Shown: one piece after another, positions 48,690 to 60,775 of the stretch | Numbering within the stretch: the first letter of the stretch is position 1 | How the letters are laid out: the number at the start of each line of letters is the position of its first letter | Source: Bretschneidera sinensis | Lineage: Eukaryota > Streptophyta > Magnoliopsida > Brassicales > Akaniaceae | DNA length: 64,000 bases | Direction of reading: 5' to 3' | Assembly: GCA_023935145.1 (NCBI GenBank) | Contig: CM043699.1 | Location: 111,767,036-111,831,035, forward strand | Translations under genes and position numbers: made by a program | Notes under the pieces: generated by a model | What the model was told of the DNA's origin: nothing | The model's database searches: none | What the model saw: only the letters and a program-made list of their open reading frames with translations

Positions 48690-49789
48690 AATAAATTCCT
48701 ATTCAAATCTGGAAGATACCTCACATTTCGCAGTAGCCTTGTGGCTCCATCAAACATCCTCAATTGGATGTCTCCAATCCCCCTCAATTGGCAAGAATTT
48801 TCATTCCCCAAGAAGACCCTTCCATCATTGATCTCCTTGAAATTCTTGAACCATTCCTTGCGAGGGCACCTGTGATAAGTGCACCCGAAATCCAGAATCC
48901 ACTTCTCACTGCCTTGCCTCATGCTCACATTTGAGTACATAATAAGAACATCATCTTGCTATTCTCCTTTGGCAACCGAAGCCTCTCCATTGTTGGTATG
49001 GCTTCTTCTCTCATCCCATATATTTTTCTTACAATCTTCCTTGAAATGGCCCTTTTTGTTGTAGTAGAAGCATCTCTTTCCTCCTCCAAGTCTTGTCTTG
49101 GAATGAGATCTCCCATGGTTCTGCCCACTACCTCCTGATTTCTCTCGGTAGTTGCCATGAGTGCTACTGCCATTTCGAGTTGCTAGCCTTCCTCTTACGA
49201 ATAGCCCTTCTCCACTTGATGCCTCCCTCATCTTGGCTTTGAAATCATAAGCCCTTATGACATTGATCACAATCTCTTTAGTTAAAGTATCTCTTCCATA
49301 CTCAATAGCATTAATCAAATTATCAAAGCAATCAGGAAGAGAATTTAACAAAATGACAGCCAATTGTTCATATGGGAATTTAATACTACAATTAGCTAAA
49401 TCTTGAACTAGTTCATTAAAGACATCAAGATTATCTTACAACTCTTTATTAGGATCCATTTTAAAAGTATAGATTCTTTTAAGAAGATAAATTTTGTTAG
49501 GGAGAGTTTTAGTAAGAAACAACTCATCTAGTTTCTTCCATATGACAGTAGGATCTTTCGAGTCTCCGCACTCCCTTGTGACACTATCCGACATGTGCAA
49601 GAAAATGGTGCTATAAGCCATCTTCTTCATCTCAATCCGCTGGTCCTCCGTGATACATGCTGAAAAAGCATCATCTTCTCCAATAGCCAAGTCCACTTTC
49701 TGTTGCATAAGAACAGCCTTGATCTTCCACTTCTATAGGGAAAAATATCCTTTTCCATCAAACTTCTCTACAATGAAATTTGAAGCCAT
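48690..49789 (-). pseudogene. Copia gag and protease, Tork-like
   Basis: Start at ATG complement of 49787-49789 (MASNFIVEKFDGKGYFSL). A TAG stop then replaces the Trp of the usual SLWK motif. Reading continues in the same frame through VDLAIGEDDAF, a stop at 49436-49438, LLNSLPDCFDNL, and the zinc knuckle CFYYNKKGHFKEDC (near 49052), where the second Cys is Tyr, so it is broken. A stop precedes QDDVLIMY, then the protease site WILDFGCTYH where the family has DSG. Four lesions in one frame, no frameshift until the deletion junction. Confidence 0.88.
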
Positions 49790-49835
49790 TTTTGCGGACA
49801 AGATCCCAGATTTATGCAATACCCACAAATGCTTT

Positions 49836-49945
49836 CTTCAACCTCAAGAACATGATCGAAGATGGATCTTAACACCATTCTTGAATCACTCTCAAGAACA
49901 TGATCTGATCTTGATCTTTACTCCATTCTTGAATCACCCAAGAAG
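49836..49945 (-). repeat. Leader repeat, about two 48-bp units
   Basis: Between primer-binding site and gag: units of the form GTGATTCAAGAATGGAGT..GATCATGTTCTTGAG on the minus strand. The relative at 63375-63564 has four. Confidence 0.75.
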
Positions 49946-50027
49946 TTGATCTTTGATTCTTGGAGTCTTGACTCCATCACCTTCTTGTTCTTGCTCCGAT
50001 ACCCAGCTGTGTAAGCTCTTATACCAC

Positions 50028-50862
50028 TGTTGGAAATCACCCTTCTCAAGATGCCCATGTGGTGATCTTTCAAACATCCAAGTCTAGAATGACTTGTAAA
50101 AAAAGATACAACAACCAAAGCAAGAAAGAAAAAGAAGACAAGCAATTGAAGAAACCAAGAAGAGAAGAAAGAAGATGATAAGAACTATTACAATGCTCTC
50201 TATCAAATCTATACTACTCTCTCTTTACAACTAGCCTCACTACAATGAGTCCCTATTGTGTTTTGTGTCTTTGCACTCTCACATAATTCTCTCTTGTATG
50301 TCTGTTACTCTTTACAATTGATCTCAAATTATGTCACAATGTTATTGAGAATAAAGCTAGGTGACCATTTATATAGTGCACCAACATCTTGTCCAATCTT
50401 GAGAGTCAATCTCCACCCTTAGATCTTGATGACCACTCAACCATGGCCCTTGATCAATCCTTAGTGATCCTATACGTTTTGGACATGTCTCCACACACTT
50501 AACAAAGGTTGAATCAAATGGACTATCTGTGCCTTCAAGGTGCGGCCTGAAACAGGGCACACTTGCTGCCACTCTGTGTGCTGCGGCTTGGGGTAGGGTG
50601 CGCTGCGGCTTGGCCTTCCTCCAGCATTCCTCCATGCGGTGTGCTGTGGCCTGGACAAAGCTGGGCCGCGGCCTGACCTGATGCACATATTTTCCAACTT
50701 GTGTGCTTAGGCGCACACACTAGTGTGCCTACCTTTGCCTTGCTCCAAGGTGCCGCACACACTTGTGTGCACTTCTTTAACATGCTAAAATTTATTCTTC
50801 CAACCTTGGTTTAGACATTAACCTAGTTTAAACCATGTTTAAACCTTAGACAAATATCAACA
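50028..50862 (-). repeat. 5' LTR of minus-strand Tork-like copia, 835 bp
   Basis: Lacks about 120 bp present in the other LTR (between GCAATTG and AAGAAACCAAG, i.e. 46525-46650). TATA complement at 50368-50377 (CTATATAAAT). Primer-binding site adjoins at about 50016-50027. Confidence 0.9.
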
Positions 50863-52962
50863 TCATACATAAGAAAAGTTTTGTTTTAATCCTAAGCTAT
50901 AGCATGAAAGCAACGTGAAAAAAAAAATCTAATTGGAGTAGCTTGAAATATGGAAGTTTGGGTTTGAAGTGTAATACTTGTTTGAACTAAAGGAACTTCT
51001 TGAGTTAGAAGGACTTTTAGGGATAAAACCAAAGTTTGGGAAGAATTTTATTAAATGGGTATTTTGGAGGTTATGTAAATTAATTGAACTTAGTGTTTGG
51101 AAATTGTTAAGTAAGTGAGTTTAAAATCTTGGTGGTATAAAGTTTTTATATTGGTTTGGTTTCTTTGAATATTATGGAAGAGGTATTAAGAAATTTAAAT
51201 ATCTTTGTCTTGAGATATGAATCTCAAATATATGATAGGAAAAGAAAAGAAAGAATAAAGAAAGGAAAGAAAGGATAAGGAAAGGAAAGAAAAAAGAAGA
51301 GGAAACTTGTGATATTGTATTGGTTTGATTAATTCTTGTATTTACTTGATATAGATAATTATTAATTACTTGTATATTTCTTGGATTGTTAAACTAATGA
51401 TATACTTTTTAGGTTTGGTGGAAGAACGAACAAAAGCCAAGAAAGTAAACAAGACTAACTTTAGGCATATCAAATGTGAGTTCACCTTACTCTTAGCTAA
51501 TTACTTATTGAATTGAGATGATAATAAAAATAATAATTTTTTTTTTTGTAGATTTATGGATGTATATAAGAAAATATTGATTGAAATGTCTTGATATCTT
51601 AAAATTATAGTGAATAAGATAGTTGTAATATAAATTGTTGTGGACTTTATGTTTGAAATTATAATCTTATGAATGCATTGCATTGATATGAATTAAAATG
51701 GCATTATTGAAATGAATGAATTAAAGATGAAATGAGAGGACCCCGCCTAGCGTCGGTTGTGACCTAGATGAAAGGGATTCAAGGATGATTTTGGAATGGT
51801 AGGACCCCACCTAGAGTAGGCTGATACCAAGGAGGTGGGGATCCGAGGATATGGAAAAAGGAGGAATGTACCGGTACATACGAAAACGTCTCCGTTGTGT
51901 TATAATTAGCCGAATGAGGGGCAAGAATTAAAAAAAAATGGTATATGAAATGTTATTTTCAACTTGACATTGCATTACATTTCATTAAGCATGAATATTT
52001 TGACTTATTGAAGGTGTATGCTTTGTTTTATCTAATGAAGGATATATAATGTTTATGGATGAGATAAAATGTATTTTGTGCTTATAATTATTTTGATATA
52101 CTTTGCAGTAAGGGTTAATTATTTTGTTTACTTATACTTTTAAATTGTAAAAGTTTGAAAATACCTAAGGATATTGTTTAAGGTATTTGACCCACGATGG
52201 GCATGTGTGATAATTGGTAGGTATGTTTTGAATTTGGCTTATGAATGGCCTGAAATGTTTATTGTTGTAAATTAAAATTTTTGTGGTTGGAGTTGTTTAT
52301 AAAGGGTTAATGTTATGTTGTGTAAGAAGGTGATTTGGATTAAGAGGTTTATGATTAATTAAGATTATTAATGTTATTGTAATGATTACTTCTTTTATGA
52401 TAAATAAAATGAGAAAAATAAATCAGAAGTGTAATGTAAAGTCTGACTAAATTTATGTTTATAAAAAGTGATTTATATAACAAGATTTAAAAATAAAGAA
52501 CTTAAATCCCAATACAATTACTTCTACTAAGATTATTTCTCACTGAGCTTTATAGCTCACCTCTCATTTTTTATTAACTTTTCAGAAAAATGCCGAAAGA
52601 TTTGGTTTCAAGTCGAAAAAAGTCTCGTGTAAGGTCTCAGTCTATGACATTCTTGTCTCCTGGACCTTTATGAGAGTTTAAATTTTGGTATTGGTTTCAT
52701 CTTTGAAAAAGAGTAAAAGTTAGTTGTAACTTAAGAAGATTTTTCCTTTTTACTTGGGTCCTTTGTAAACCTTAAAAAGTTACTTATTTGCATTTGAAAA
52801 TTTTCATATATGTAAAGATATGTGTTTGCATAAATTGTGATGTTAGGAAAAGAATGTTGTTTGATTGGTAAATTGTACAGATTGCATATTGAGTCAAGAT
52901 GCTCAGTACTAAAAGGTAATAGAATCGTTCTGAGTAAGGCTCACTCGGAATGGGTCGTTACA

Positions 52963-53816
52963 TAATGTATTATATTTTTTTAGAAGGTAAATATGGTGAT
53001 TGATGTTATATATATATAGTATTTCATTGCACTTCTTTGCATGAATAATGGATGTATTGATGAGACTGACTCATTGGAAGGCACTTGTTATGATTGGCCT
53101 ATGAAAGGAATGTGATGTATATGGCCCGGTGAAGGGCATAAGATATCAATTTTTGTGAAATTAAAAAAATTATCGGGATGGATGTTGTTCATGAATGGTT
53201 AATTTTATGTTGTGTATGGGTGAAATATGGATTATAAAAAATGTGATAAATTAAGAACATTAAGGTTATTGTGACGATTGTTTCTTTTGTAATAAAAATG
53301 AGGAAAAAAATAAGAAATATTCATAAAAGTTGTGTTATATTTATATTTATAAGGAATGACTTATATAATAAGGTTTGAAAGTAAAGAAAGACAATTTCTT
53401 AATACGGTTACTTCTAGTAATGTGAAATCTCACTGAGCTTTTTAACTCATCCTCTCTTTCTTTACAATTTTCAGGAAAGTGTCAGGAAACTTGAGATAAA
53501 AGTTGAAGGAAGTCCTTTATAAGGCCCTCGTCCATGGCACCATCATCTTTTAAGTTTTATTTGAAGTATAAGTTTTTGTCTTAATATTAATTATGTAAAA
53601 GTTTTCAAGTTAATTGTATTTTAGGAAATTTATTGTACTTGATTATTTAGTAAGATCTAAAGAGTTGATTTGATGTACTGAAAATTTTCATATATGTAAA
53701 GAAACATTTTGTTTGAAATTGTAAGCTTTGTGTGATTGCATTTTGAGTTAAGGTGTTTAGTGCTGGAAGGTAATGAAACTGTTTTGAGTAAGGCTCACTC
53801 GAGATGAGTCGTTACA
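52963..53816 (+). repeat. Partial gypsy family-2 LTR, right end
   Basis: Homologous to 42010-42903 and to 52090-52962: CACTGAGCTTTTTAACTCA, TTTTCAGGAAAGTG, GGCTCACTCGAGATGAGTCGTTACA. It ends at 53816 and is probably the other half of the interrupted older LTR at 33651-34886. Confidence 0.65.
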
Positions 53817-53829
53817 TTACTATAAAATC

Positions 53830-54098
53830 GACTTTGTGAGATCAATTCTCTTTTCTTTTATACCATAAATGTTTTGTGATCATTTGAAACGCCTAAGTAA
53901 AAAGATATGATCAAAAGATCAAATGATAGGATTAACTAATTTTAAAAATTAATGATATATGATCTTTTTTTGTTTTTTTCACAAATGTAAGATTGATGTA
54001 ATCATTTGCTTTTATATTTTTAAATATTATTTTTAATCTGGTTTATCAAATAGATATTTTATTTTACCAAAGAATTACTTGTTTTACAATAAAATGTT
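53830..54098 (+). repeat. Dispersed repeat, copy of 2615-2875
   Basis: Same order of blocks as in the first copy, diverged. See that entry for the shared strings. Confidence 0.65.
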
Positions 54099-55357
54099 GT
54101 TAACCCTTATTTGATTTTAATAATGATAAAATAGTGCTTTAACTGTGCTAACAGTTTTATCTAAATATTTTTTTTATTAAGCTTAAGAATCCAATTCATG
54201 GACAAGACGTAAGTCAAGCACAAAGAGGAAGAGATTGCACTTGAATGACACTCAAAAGAAGATCTAAGACCAAGTTTAGATTCAAAGGTAGTTTACCTTT
54301 ACATGTAAATCTCTCCTTTAGTTTCTTAGCTTGATCTTGGCTCAAAAACTCTTTTTGAAAATGTTTTCATCAATTAAAAACTTATTTCTGTAAAAAAAAT
54401 TGACTTAAAAGATTAAGCTTTATAAATGGACAGTCTACTGTGGCTTTTCGATAGTCAATTTTCAAGTCTCTACACTGACCATTTTTAAGAACTAAAATGG
54501 ACAGTCAATTGTAAGTAATGGACAGTTGACTGTGAAAGAGATAGAGAGTTTCACAGTCAACTGCTCATTTAGATAATTGACTGTCCAAATCATTTTAAGC
54601 CCAAAATTTCAAATTTAAGAGAGGATAGTTGACTGTCCATTTTTCACAGTCGACTGTCCTGTTGAGAAAAATGACTAGTTTTCAAAATCTGGACGCGAGA
54701 TTTTAGCAATTAATGCTCCAAACCTACCAAATGTATGTCTAACGGTCATATAAGGCCAAGGTTATAAAAACCTCTCATCAATGAGCATTCAAATAACAAG
54801 AGAGTACATTCAGTTTGAAAACAAGCTTATTAATGCTCTTGAAAGCTCTAAAAAATTCCTTTGAACCATTTATCAAGATTTGTTCTTAAAAGAGAGATCA
54901 TTCTTCATTTTGTAAAGCATTTATTGCTATTTCTCTTCTTTTTCTTTACATTCAATATCAATCATTGTAAAGAGAAATAGTTGCTTTAACTCTTAGAGTG
55001 TTTAGGATTAAACACTTTATTGTAGAAGAGAGTGCTTGTAAGGTTTGTGCAACACCTGTGAAGTTGCTTGACTATAATTAGTGGAATATTTCAAGGAGGT
55101 TCCTTCAAAAGAGTGGTCGTAGGGTTGGAGAGATTTTGATATTGCCGAACCAGTATAAATAGAGTTTGCTCATTTAGATAGTCGACTGTCCAATTCTCTA
55201 TAAGCTGGCCATTTTGAAAACAAAATGTATAGTCGATTGTAGATCAAGGACAGTCAACTGTGAAAGAGACAAAGAGTTTCATAATCGACTACCCATTTAG
55301 ATAGTCGGCTATCCAAATCACTTTAAGCCCATAATTTCAAATTCAAGAGAGGACAGT
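54098..55357 (+). repeat. LTR-like stretch with repeated CAGTYRACTG motifs
   Basis: Begins TGTTAACCCTTATTTGATTT, an LTR-like opening. Palindrome-like words (GTCGACTGTCC, AGTTGACTGTCC, CAGTCAACTG) recur about a dozen times within 54430-54665 and 55165-55357. These two parts are also direct repeats of about 185 bp (AAGAGA..AAAGCCC..AGAGAGGA order). Between them lies ordinary AT-rich sequence. Possibly a long LTR of a SIRE-like copia, cut by the gypsy at 55358; the family is a guess. Confidence 0.5.
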
Positions 55358-57245
55358 TGTAACGACCCATCTCGGGTTGGCCACCCCTCGAGACAGTGTC
55401 ATTACATTTTGAAAATTCCAGCACGACACATATATGCAACAATAATACTAACATAATTTTTTTTTATTTTAATCGTCAACCTTCAACAGGGGAGGCACAA
55501 CATTCTGGTATTAACTTAAACATAAAATACAATGCAAAATGCATGAATATTTACAAATAAAATTTTTATTTCATGTTCTCATTTGTCTGAGGATGTTGAC
55601 GCATATGTGGCTAACAGAAAATGATTTCGTTTGATTCTCAACCCACCAGACTGCTTGTCCCATTTGTTACCTGAAATCATTGTACAATGGGGGATGAGCG
55701 TCACAAGCTCAGTGAATTAAATTTACTAAAAGTATTCAAATTGCATAAATAGCCCTTTAATATTTAATCATTTATCTTTCATATAACTGGATAATAGTAT
55801 ATAGTCTAACATTTAAATAATTCCTATAATATCATATTTCTATGTCTTTTTCTCATTGTAACTGTCTCTCTGTGAGACTCATTTATCTACAAATAAAAGC
55901 ATAACATCAACAACATTCACTAAAAATATCAACATGTAAAACAGATGCAATGCATTAATTATTATTATGGGAACGTCTTCCCACATGTTGACATATTTTT
56001 ATTATCTTAGACCTGATCCCTCCTGGTTCTTTTATTTCCAGCATATACCGGTTGTCACGGTATCCCTTTTATTTCCAGCATATATCGGCTGTCATGATTT
56101 TTCAATTAGACCGGCCTCTTCCTGGTTCTTTCGGTTATTTTATTTAATGCATATGTATATGAACATTGATATAAAATAAAAACGATATAAATTCAAAATA
56201 TTTAAATTAGTTATCCAGTCTTTCCTCAACTTTCTACTTGATAAATTTCACTAATTTCTTCTCCTTATATATCACATCAATTTATTAACCAAAACTCGTC
56301 AATAATTTTATTCATCACCATCATTATTAAATTGACTCATTATTCTAATAATATTTCTTTTCATATAATAATTTTCTACATGTCCAATATTTATATCATA
56401 CCTATCAACCAATTTTTATCTACCACCAAAGCATAAGCTAATAATTTATTTTAATATTATCGCTAGATATTTCATTTTTATTTAGATTACTTAAAATAAA
56501 TCTAACTCACCACGTAACACTTAAAGCTACTTGTAGATCACCTCCTTGCCTTTCCCGTTCCTCTCAGTAATTTTCCCTGGTTGTTGATCGTCAACATCTA
56601 ACATAATATTTGTATTAAATTTTTAATTATTTCTTTAATTCTTCATAAATCACACCCTTTGAAAATTCTCACTTTGAATTTCGAGAAATTTCGTGTATGC
56701 TAAAAATTCAAAAATAAACATTACGTTATTACCTTCTATTTTACTGATAGCTTCTAATAAACCTCTTCAAAATTTTGCTCTTTTAACATTTCTTTCTGTC
56801 CCCCAAATGTTTAAAAAATTAGAGTAATTGAAAGAAACTAAACAAAATTTTGTAGGTATAATTTTCGTTTACGTATAAGTATGTATATATATAAGTTTTA
56901 CTGCACAAATCTCGGTAGCTTTTGCTTGTTTAAATTGGCAACTCAGTAGCCTAAGTTCTCCAACAATCTCCACGTTTGTTTTGCTAGGTGGAAGGCATGC
57001 AAGCCTTCAAATTCCATTTGGCAGCAGGTGTTGCCACCTACTGGCACGTTTTCATTTTTTTCTTTCTTTTTCTTCTAGATATCCATTTTTTTTTCTTCTT
57101 CTTTCTTCTGATTTCCATTTTGGACGATTCCAGATTTTTTTTAATTTTTAATTTTTGCATTTAAAATATCTATATATTATTTTAACTCTATGTCATATTT
57201 ATTATAGTACTTTTTTCCCATTACTTTACAAATACGAGTATTACA
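55358..57245 (-). repeat. 3' LTR of minus-strand gypsy, 1888 bp
   Basis: Family-1 LTR in reverse orientation, starting complement of GAGTATTACA at 57245, ending at TGTAACGACCC. Polypurine complement ATTCTACCCATCTTAC lies at 57246-57261. Contains two matches to the GGTTGTCACGGT..CCAGCATATACCGG imperfect repeats (56040-56110). Confidence 0.88.
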
Positions 57246-57299
57246 ATTCTACCCATCTTACAAAAATTTCATCCCCGAAATTTCCTTACCTAATTCAAG

Positions 57300-57585
57300 A
57301 AAAAGTTGGGGGTAATCCTTCCTTATTCTTGCTTTATGCTCCCTTGTGACTTCTTCAGCATCTTTATTTTGCCATAATACTTAAATCAAAGAGATGACTT
57401 TATTTCGCAAGACTTGTTCCTTTTTGTCTAGGATTCTGACTAGTAACTTGCATAAAAGTCAAATCTTCCTGAAATTCTATCGCCTGATTCAAGATACTAT
57501 GGGATTCATCGTATAAGTACTTTCTCAATAGTGACATGTGAAATACATTATGTAATTGCTTTAATTCTGGGGGTAAATCCAATCA
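57300..57585 (-). pseudogene. Gypsy integrase C-terminus and chromodomain relic
   Basis: The frame complementary to 57400-57582 reads LDLPPELKQLHNVFHMSLLRKY, the conserved GPY/F-linked end of plant gypsy integrase. After it EFQEDLTFMQV and KGTSLAK, stop, SHLF are degenerate matches to the chromodomain start. Chromodomains direct chromoviruses to heterochromatin by histone binding; here the aromatic cage cannot be judged. Confidence 0.7.
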
Positions 57586-57589
57586 ATAA

Positions 57590-58788
57590 GCTACTAGTCC
57601 AATTCTCTCGATCATCTCATAGGGTCCCACAAATCTCAGGCTCAACATTCCCTTCTTTTTAAACCTCAACACCACTTTCCACGGAGATATCTTCAAAAAT
57701 ACCCAATCACCAACTTAGAACTCGAGAGGTCGTATTCTTTTATCAGTATATCCCTTATGTTTGTTCTGAGCTGTTCTGAGGTTTTCTCTAACCAGTTTGA
57801 TCCTCTTAGTAGTCAAGTCTATCATTTCTGGACCATATATCTTTCTCTCTCCAACTTCTTCCCAGCATACTAGAGTTCTACACCTTTTACCATATAAAGC
57901 CTCAAAGGGTGTCATCCCAATACTAGTTTGATGCTGATTATTGTATGCAAACTCGATCAAAGGCATATAACCATCCCAGCTCACTGAGAAACTTAATACA
58001 CTTGCCCTTAACATATCTTCTAGTATTCTGATGATTCTCTCTGTCTACCCATCAGTTTATGGATGAAAAGCTGTACTAAACTGCAATTGCATACCTATAG
58101 CTTCTTGGAAACCCCTCCAAAATCTAGAAGTAAATCTAGAATCTCTATCTGATACGATACTCAAGGGCACTCCATGTAATTTTACTATCTCTGCTATATA
58201 CAACTCAGCCAACTTTTATGGACTCTAGGTTGTTTTAATAGGAAGAAAATGTGAAGACTTAGAAAGTCTATCCACTATAACCCACACAGTGTTATGTCCC
58301 CTCTGGGTACGGGGAAAACCAGAGACAAAATCAATACTCACATTTTCCCATGGCCACTCAGGTATTGGAAGAGGTTGTAATAAACCTGTTGGATGTCTAT
58401 TCTCATACTTCACTTGTTGACAAGTCGAACATCTAGAAATATATTATGCTAAATCCTTCTTCATCCCTGACCACTAATAATTCTGTCTCAACCCCTTGTA
58501 CATCTTATTATTACTTGGATGCATGGAATATACAGAATCATGAGCCTCCCTTAGTATCTCATTTCTCATCTTCCCATCATTGGGAACATAAACTCTATGC
58601 CCCAATACCACCATACCATCTTCTCTAATTCTAAAATTGGTTGGCTTCTGATTCAACACTTCCCGCCCGATCTTCTCTATCCCCTCATCTCTACCCTGCA
58701 TCTGTAATAAACGATCAATAATAGAAGATTGTGTCACCATATTCACCATCAATACTCCTCTATCATTGACACTCAACTGCACCATCAT
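57590..58788 (-). pseudogene. Gypsy integrase
   Basis: Zinc finger near 58560-58400: REAHDSVYSMHP and RCSTCQQVKYENRH. Core residues: D in SIDFVSGFPRT (near 58330), D in [12 protein letters not shown] (near 58150), E in TERIIRILEDML (near 58030). Downstream TSIGMTPFEALYGKRC, KRIRPLEF and RFVGPYEMIERIG (GPY/F). Stops separate at least three pieces: 58474-58788, 58225-58413, 57715-58014. All three catalytic positions are visible, though not in one open frame. Confidence 0.88.
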
Positions 58789-58794
58789 TCTTCT

Positions 58795-59560
58795 TTATTC
58801 TATCATCAAGCTTGTATTATGACTCCCCATAGCAGCTAATCTTCGTGTAGCCTTTCTACTCAATACATCAACTACTACATTAACTTTTCTTGGATGATAG
58901 TGAATTGTATAGTCATAATCACAAATCAACCCCATCCACCTCATCTGCCTCAAATTCAACTTCTTCTGGGTCGGTAAATGCGTCAAGCTTTTATGATCAA
59001 TAAAAATTTTACAATTGGCTCCATATAGATGATATCTCCAAATCTTCAAAGCAAAAACTATGGCAGCCAATTCTAAATCATGGGTCGGGTAATTCCTCTC
59101 ATGGTTCTTCAGTTGCCTAGATGCATAAGCTATAACTCTCCCATGTTGCATCAATACACATCCCAATCCTTGATGTGACGCATCACTATAAACCACAAAT
59201 TCTTCATTACCAGAAGGAAGCACTAATACCGAGGTAGTAGTCAGTTTTTCTTTCAATAGCTGGAAACTTTTCTCACATTCCTCTGACCACCTAAACTTCA
59301 CATCCTTCCTAGTCAATTTAGTCAATGGTCTAGCAATCATAGAAAATTTTTGGGTAAATCTCCTATAATAACCAACCAACCCTAAAAAGCTTCTAATTTC
59401 AGTTATGCTCGTGGGTCTTTCCCAATTCAACACCGCTTCTACTTTTTATGGGTCAATTGCTATACCTTCTCCCAACACATGCCCCAAGAAAGATATTTCA
59501 CTCAACCAAAACTCACACTTAGAGAACTTTGCATATAATTTCTCTCTCCTCAGAATCCCC
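58795..59560 (-). pseudogene. Gypsy RT end and RNase H
   Basis: Longest open piece complement of 58795-59433: [18 protein letters not shown] (RT thumb), then RNase [44 protein letters not shown] wording, [20 protein letters not shown] and VVVDVLSRK. Catalytic D, E, D residues are in place. 59434-59560 is frame-broken thumb. Confidence 0.9.
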
Positions 59561-59564
59561 AACA

Positions 59565-60147
59565 CTATCTACAATGTTGCATATGCTCATCTTCATTCTT
59601 GGAATATACCAAAATATCATCAATAAACACAATCACAAATCCGTCTAAGAATGGTTTAAACACCTGATTCATAAGGTCCATAAATGCTGTAGGAGCATTA
59701 GTCAACCCAAATGGCATCACCAAGAACTCATGATGGCCATAATGTGTCCTAAAAGCAGTCTTAGGCATGTCCCTTTCCTTTATCCTTAATTGATGATAAC
59801 CCGATCTCGGGTCTATCTTAGAAAACACTCTACCTCCTTGTAACTGCTCGAATAAATCATCTATCCTAGGCAAAGGATATCTATTCTTTGATGGAGATTT
59901 TATTCAACTGTCTATAATCAATACACAACCTCATTGTCCCATCCTTCTTCTTGACAAACAACACAGGGGCTCCCCAAGGTGACATACTAGGTCGAATAAA
60001 CTGTTTATCTAACAACTCTTGAAGCTGAACTTTCAACTCTCTCAATTCAGCTGGTGCTATTCTATAGGGTGCTATGGATATGGATGCTGATCCTGGAATC
60101 ATCTCAATGGAAAACTCAATCTCTTTATTGGGAGGTAACCCAGTCAA
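59565..60147 (-). pseudogene. Gypsy reverse transcriptase, palm and fingers
   Basis: Reads [28 protein letters not shown], a frame change near 59880, then [51 protein letters not shown] and the catalytic FIDDILVYS (complement of 59616-59627 for FIDD). Standard gypsy RT with one stop and one frameshift. Confidence 0.92.
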
Positions 60148-60382
60148 CTTTTTAGGGAAAACATCAAAAAAAATCTTTTACTACCAAGATTTCTTCTTAC
60201 TTTCTACTCTCCTTGCTAGAATCCACCACATATACCAAATACCTGTCACAACCTTTCTTCAACCATTTACTAGCAGTTAAGGCAGAAATAAGACAATTAG
60301 CAAGTATTTTATGTTCTCCTTGAAAATTAAAATCCTCATGTCCGGGTATCTTGAACGCCACATTTTTCTTAAAACAATCTAC

Positions 60383-60676
60383 TCAAGCATGATATACAGA
60401 TAACCAATTCATTCTCAGAATTAAATCAAAATTTTTCATATCTAAAGGCAATAAATCAACTTCAAATTTTCTATCAGCAATATTAATCATACAACCTCGA
60501 TAGATTGTCTTGATAATAACCCTATCTCTAATAGGAACCTCAACAATAATCACATGCATTAAAGGACTAGAACTAGCATCAATAGATTTCATATAAATAC
60601 TAGATGCAAAGGAATGGGTTGCACCCAGATCAATCAATAATCTAGCAGGCCTACCAAAGATAGATATCATACCCAT
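60383..60676 (-). pseudogene. Gypsy aspartic protease
   Basis: LIDLGATHSFASSIY is the active-site region; the family has DSGATHSF, so the Ser is Leu here. Followed by PLDMKNFDLILRMNWLSVYHA, where the typical string is FDVILGMDWL. Between 60148 and 60382 the linker is frame-broken. Confidence 0.85.
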
Positions 60677-60775
60677 AACAACATCAGGAGTGGCTTTTGC
60701 ATCCTATTGGGTCAATTTGTAGACTCAGCTATCTCTGGACTGAAACTAGTTGCCATGTCCTCGCTCTGCTATTGA

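Larger units (their letters stand above)
46409..50862 (-). mobile_element. Ty1/copia element, Tork-like, minus strand, integrase deleted
   Basis: LTRs 46409-47369 (961 bp, 3' LTR in its own direction) and 50028-50862 (835 bp, 5' LTR), with ends TGTTG..CAACA. Flanks TTATA and TCATA agree at 4 of 5 bases with a target duplication, and the uninterrupted site is seen at 40690-40715. Primer-binding site, read on the minus strand, TGGTATAAGAGC directly follows the 50028 LTR. The 2.66-kb interior holds gag, protease, part of RT and RNase H. Same family as the element at 62.7-64 kb. Confidence 0.93.
34887..52962 (+). mobile_element. Gypsy family-2 element with long LTRs and almost empty interior, carrying two nested copia
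   Basis: The 5' LTR (34887-42903) and 3' LTR (45187-52962) start TGTAGAGTCC / TGTACAGTCC and end CATTACA / CGTTACA. The primer-binding site TGGTATCAGAGC follows at 42908-42919, and a polypurine tract AGTGGGGGAGAAT precedes the 3' LTR. After removing nested elements the LTRs are about 3.43 and 3.32 kb and the interior only 2.28 kb. No gag or pol motif could be recognised in the interior, but its end (TTTTGAGAACAAAATTTAAC) resembles the gypsy coding end with a FEDEI-type tail. Architecture fits a large retrotransposon derivative dependent on another element's proteins. Confidence 0.82.
45187..52962 (+). repeat. 3' LTR of gypsy family-2 (about 3.32 kb without insert)
   Basis: Starts TGTACAGTCCAATTTTATTT after GTGGGGGAGAAT and ends GGGTCGTTACA at 52962. 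(GA)13 lies at 45697-45722. Interrupted at 46409 by the minus-strand copia. Confidence 0.82.

Noticed and set aside
54098..55357. Firm assignment to the SIRE copia lineage
   Set aside because: Only the LTR-like opening and repeated words support it; no coding part is present.
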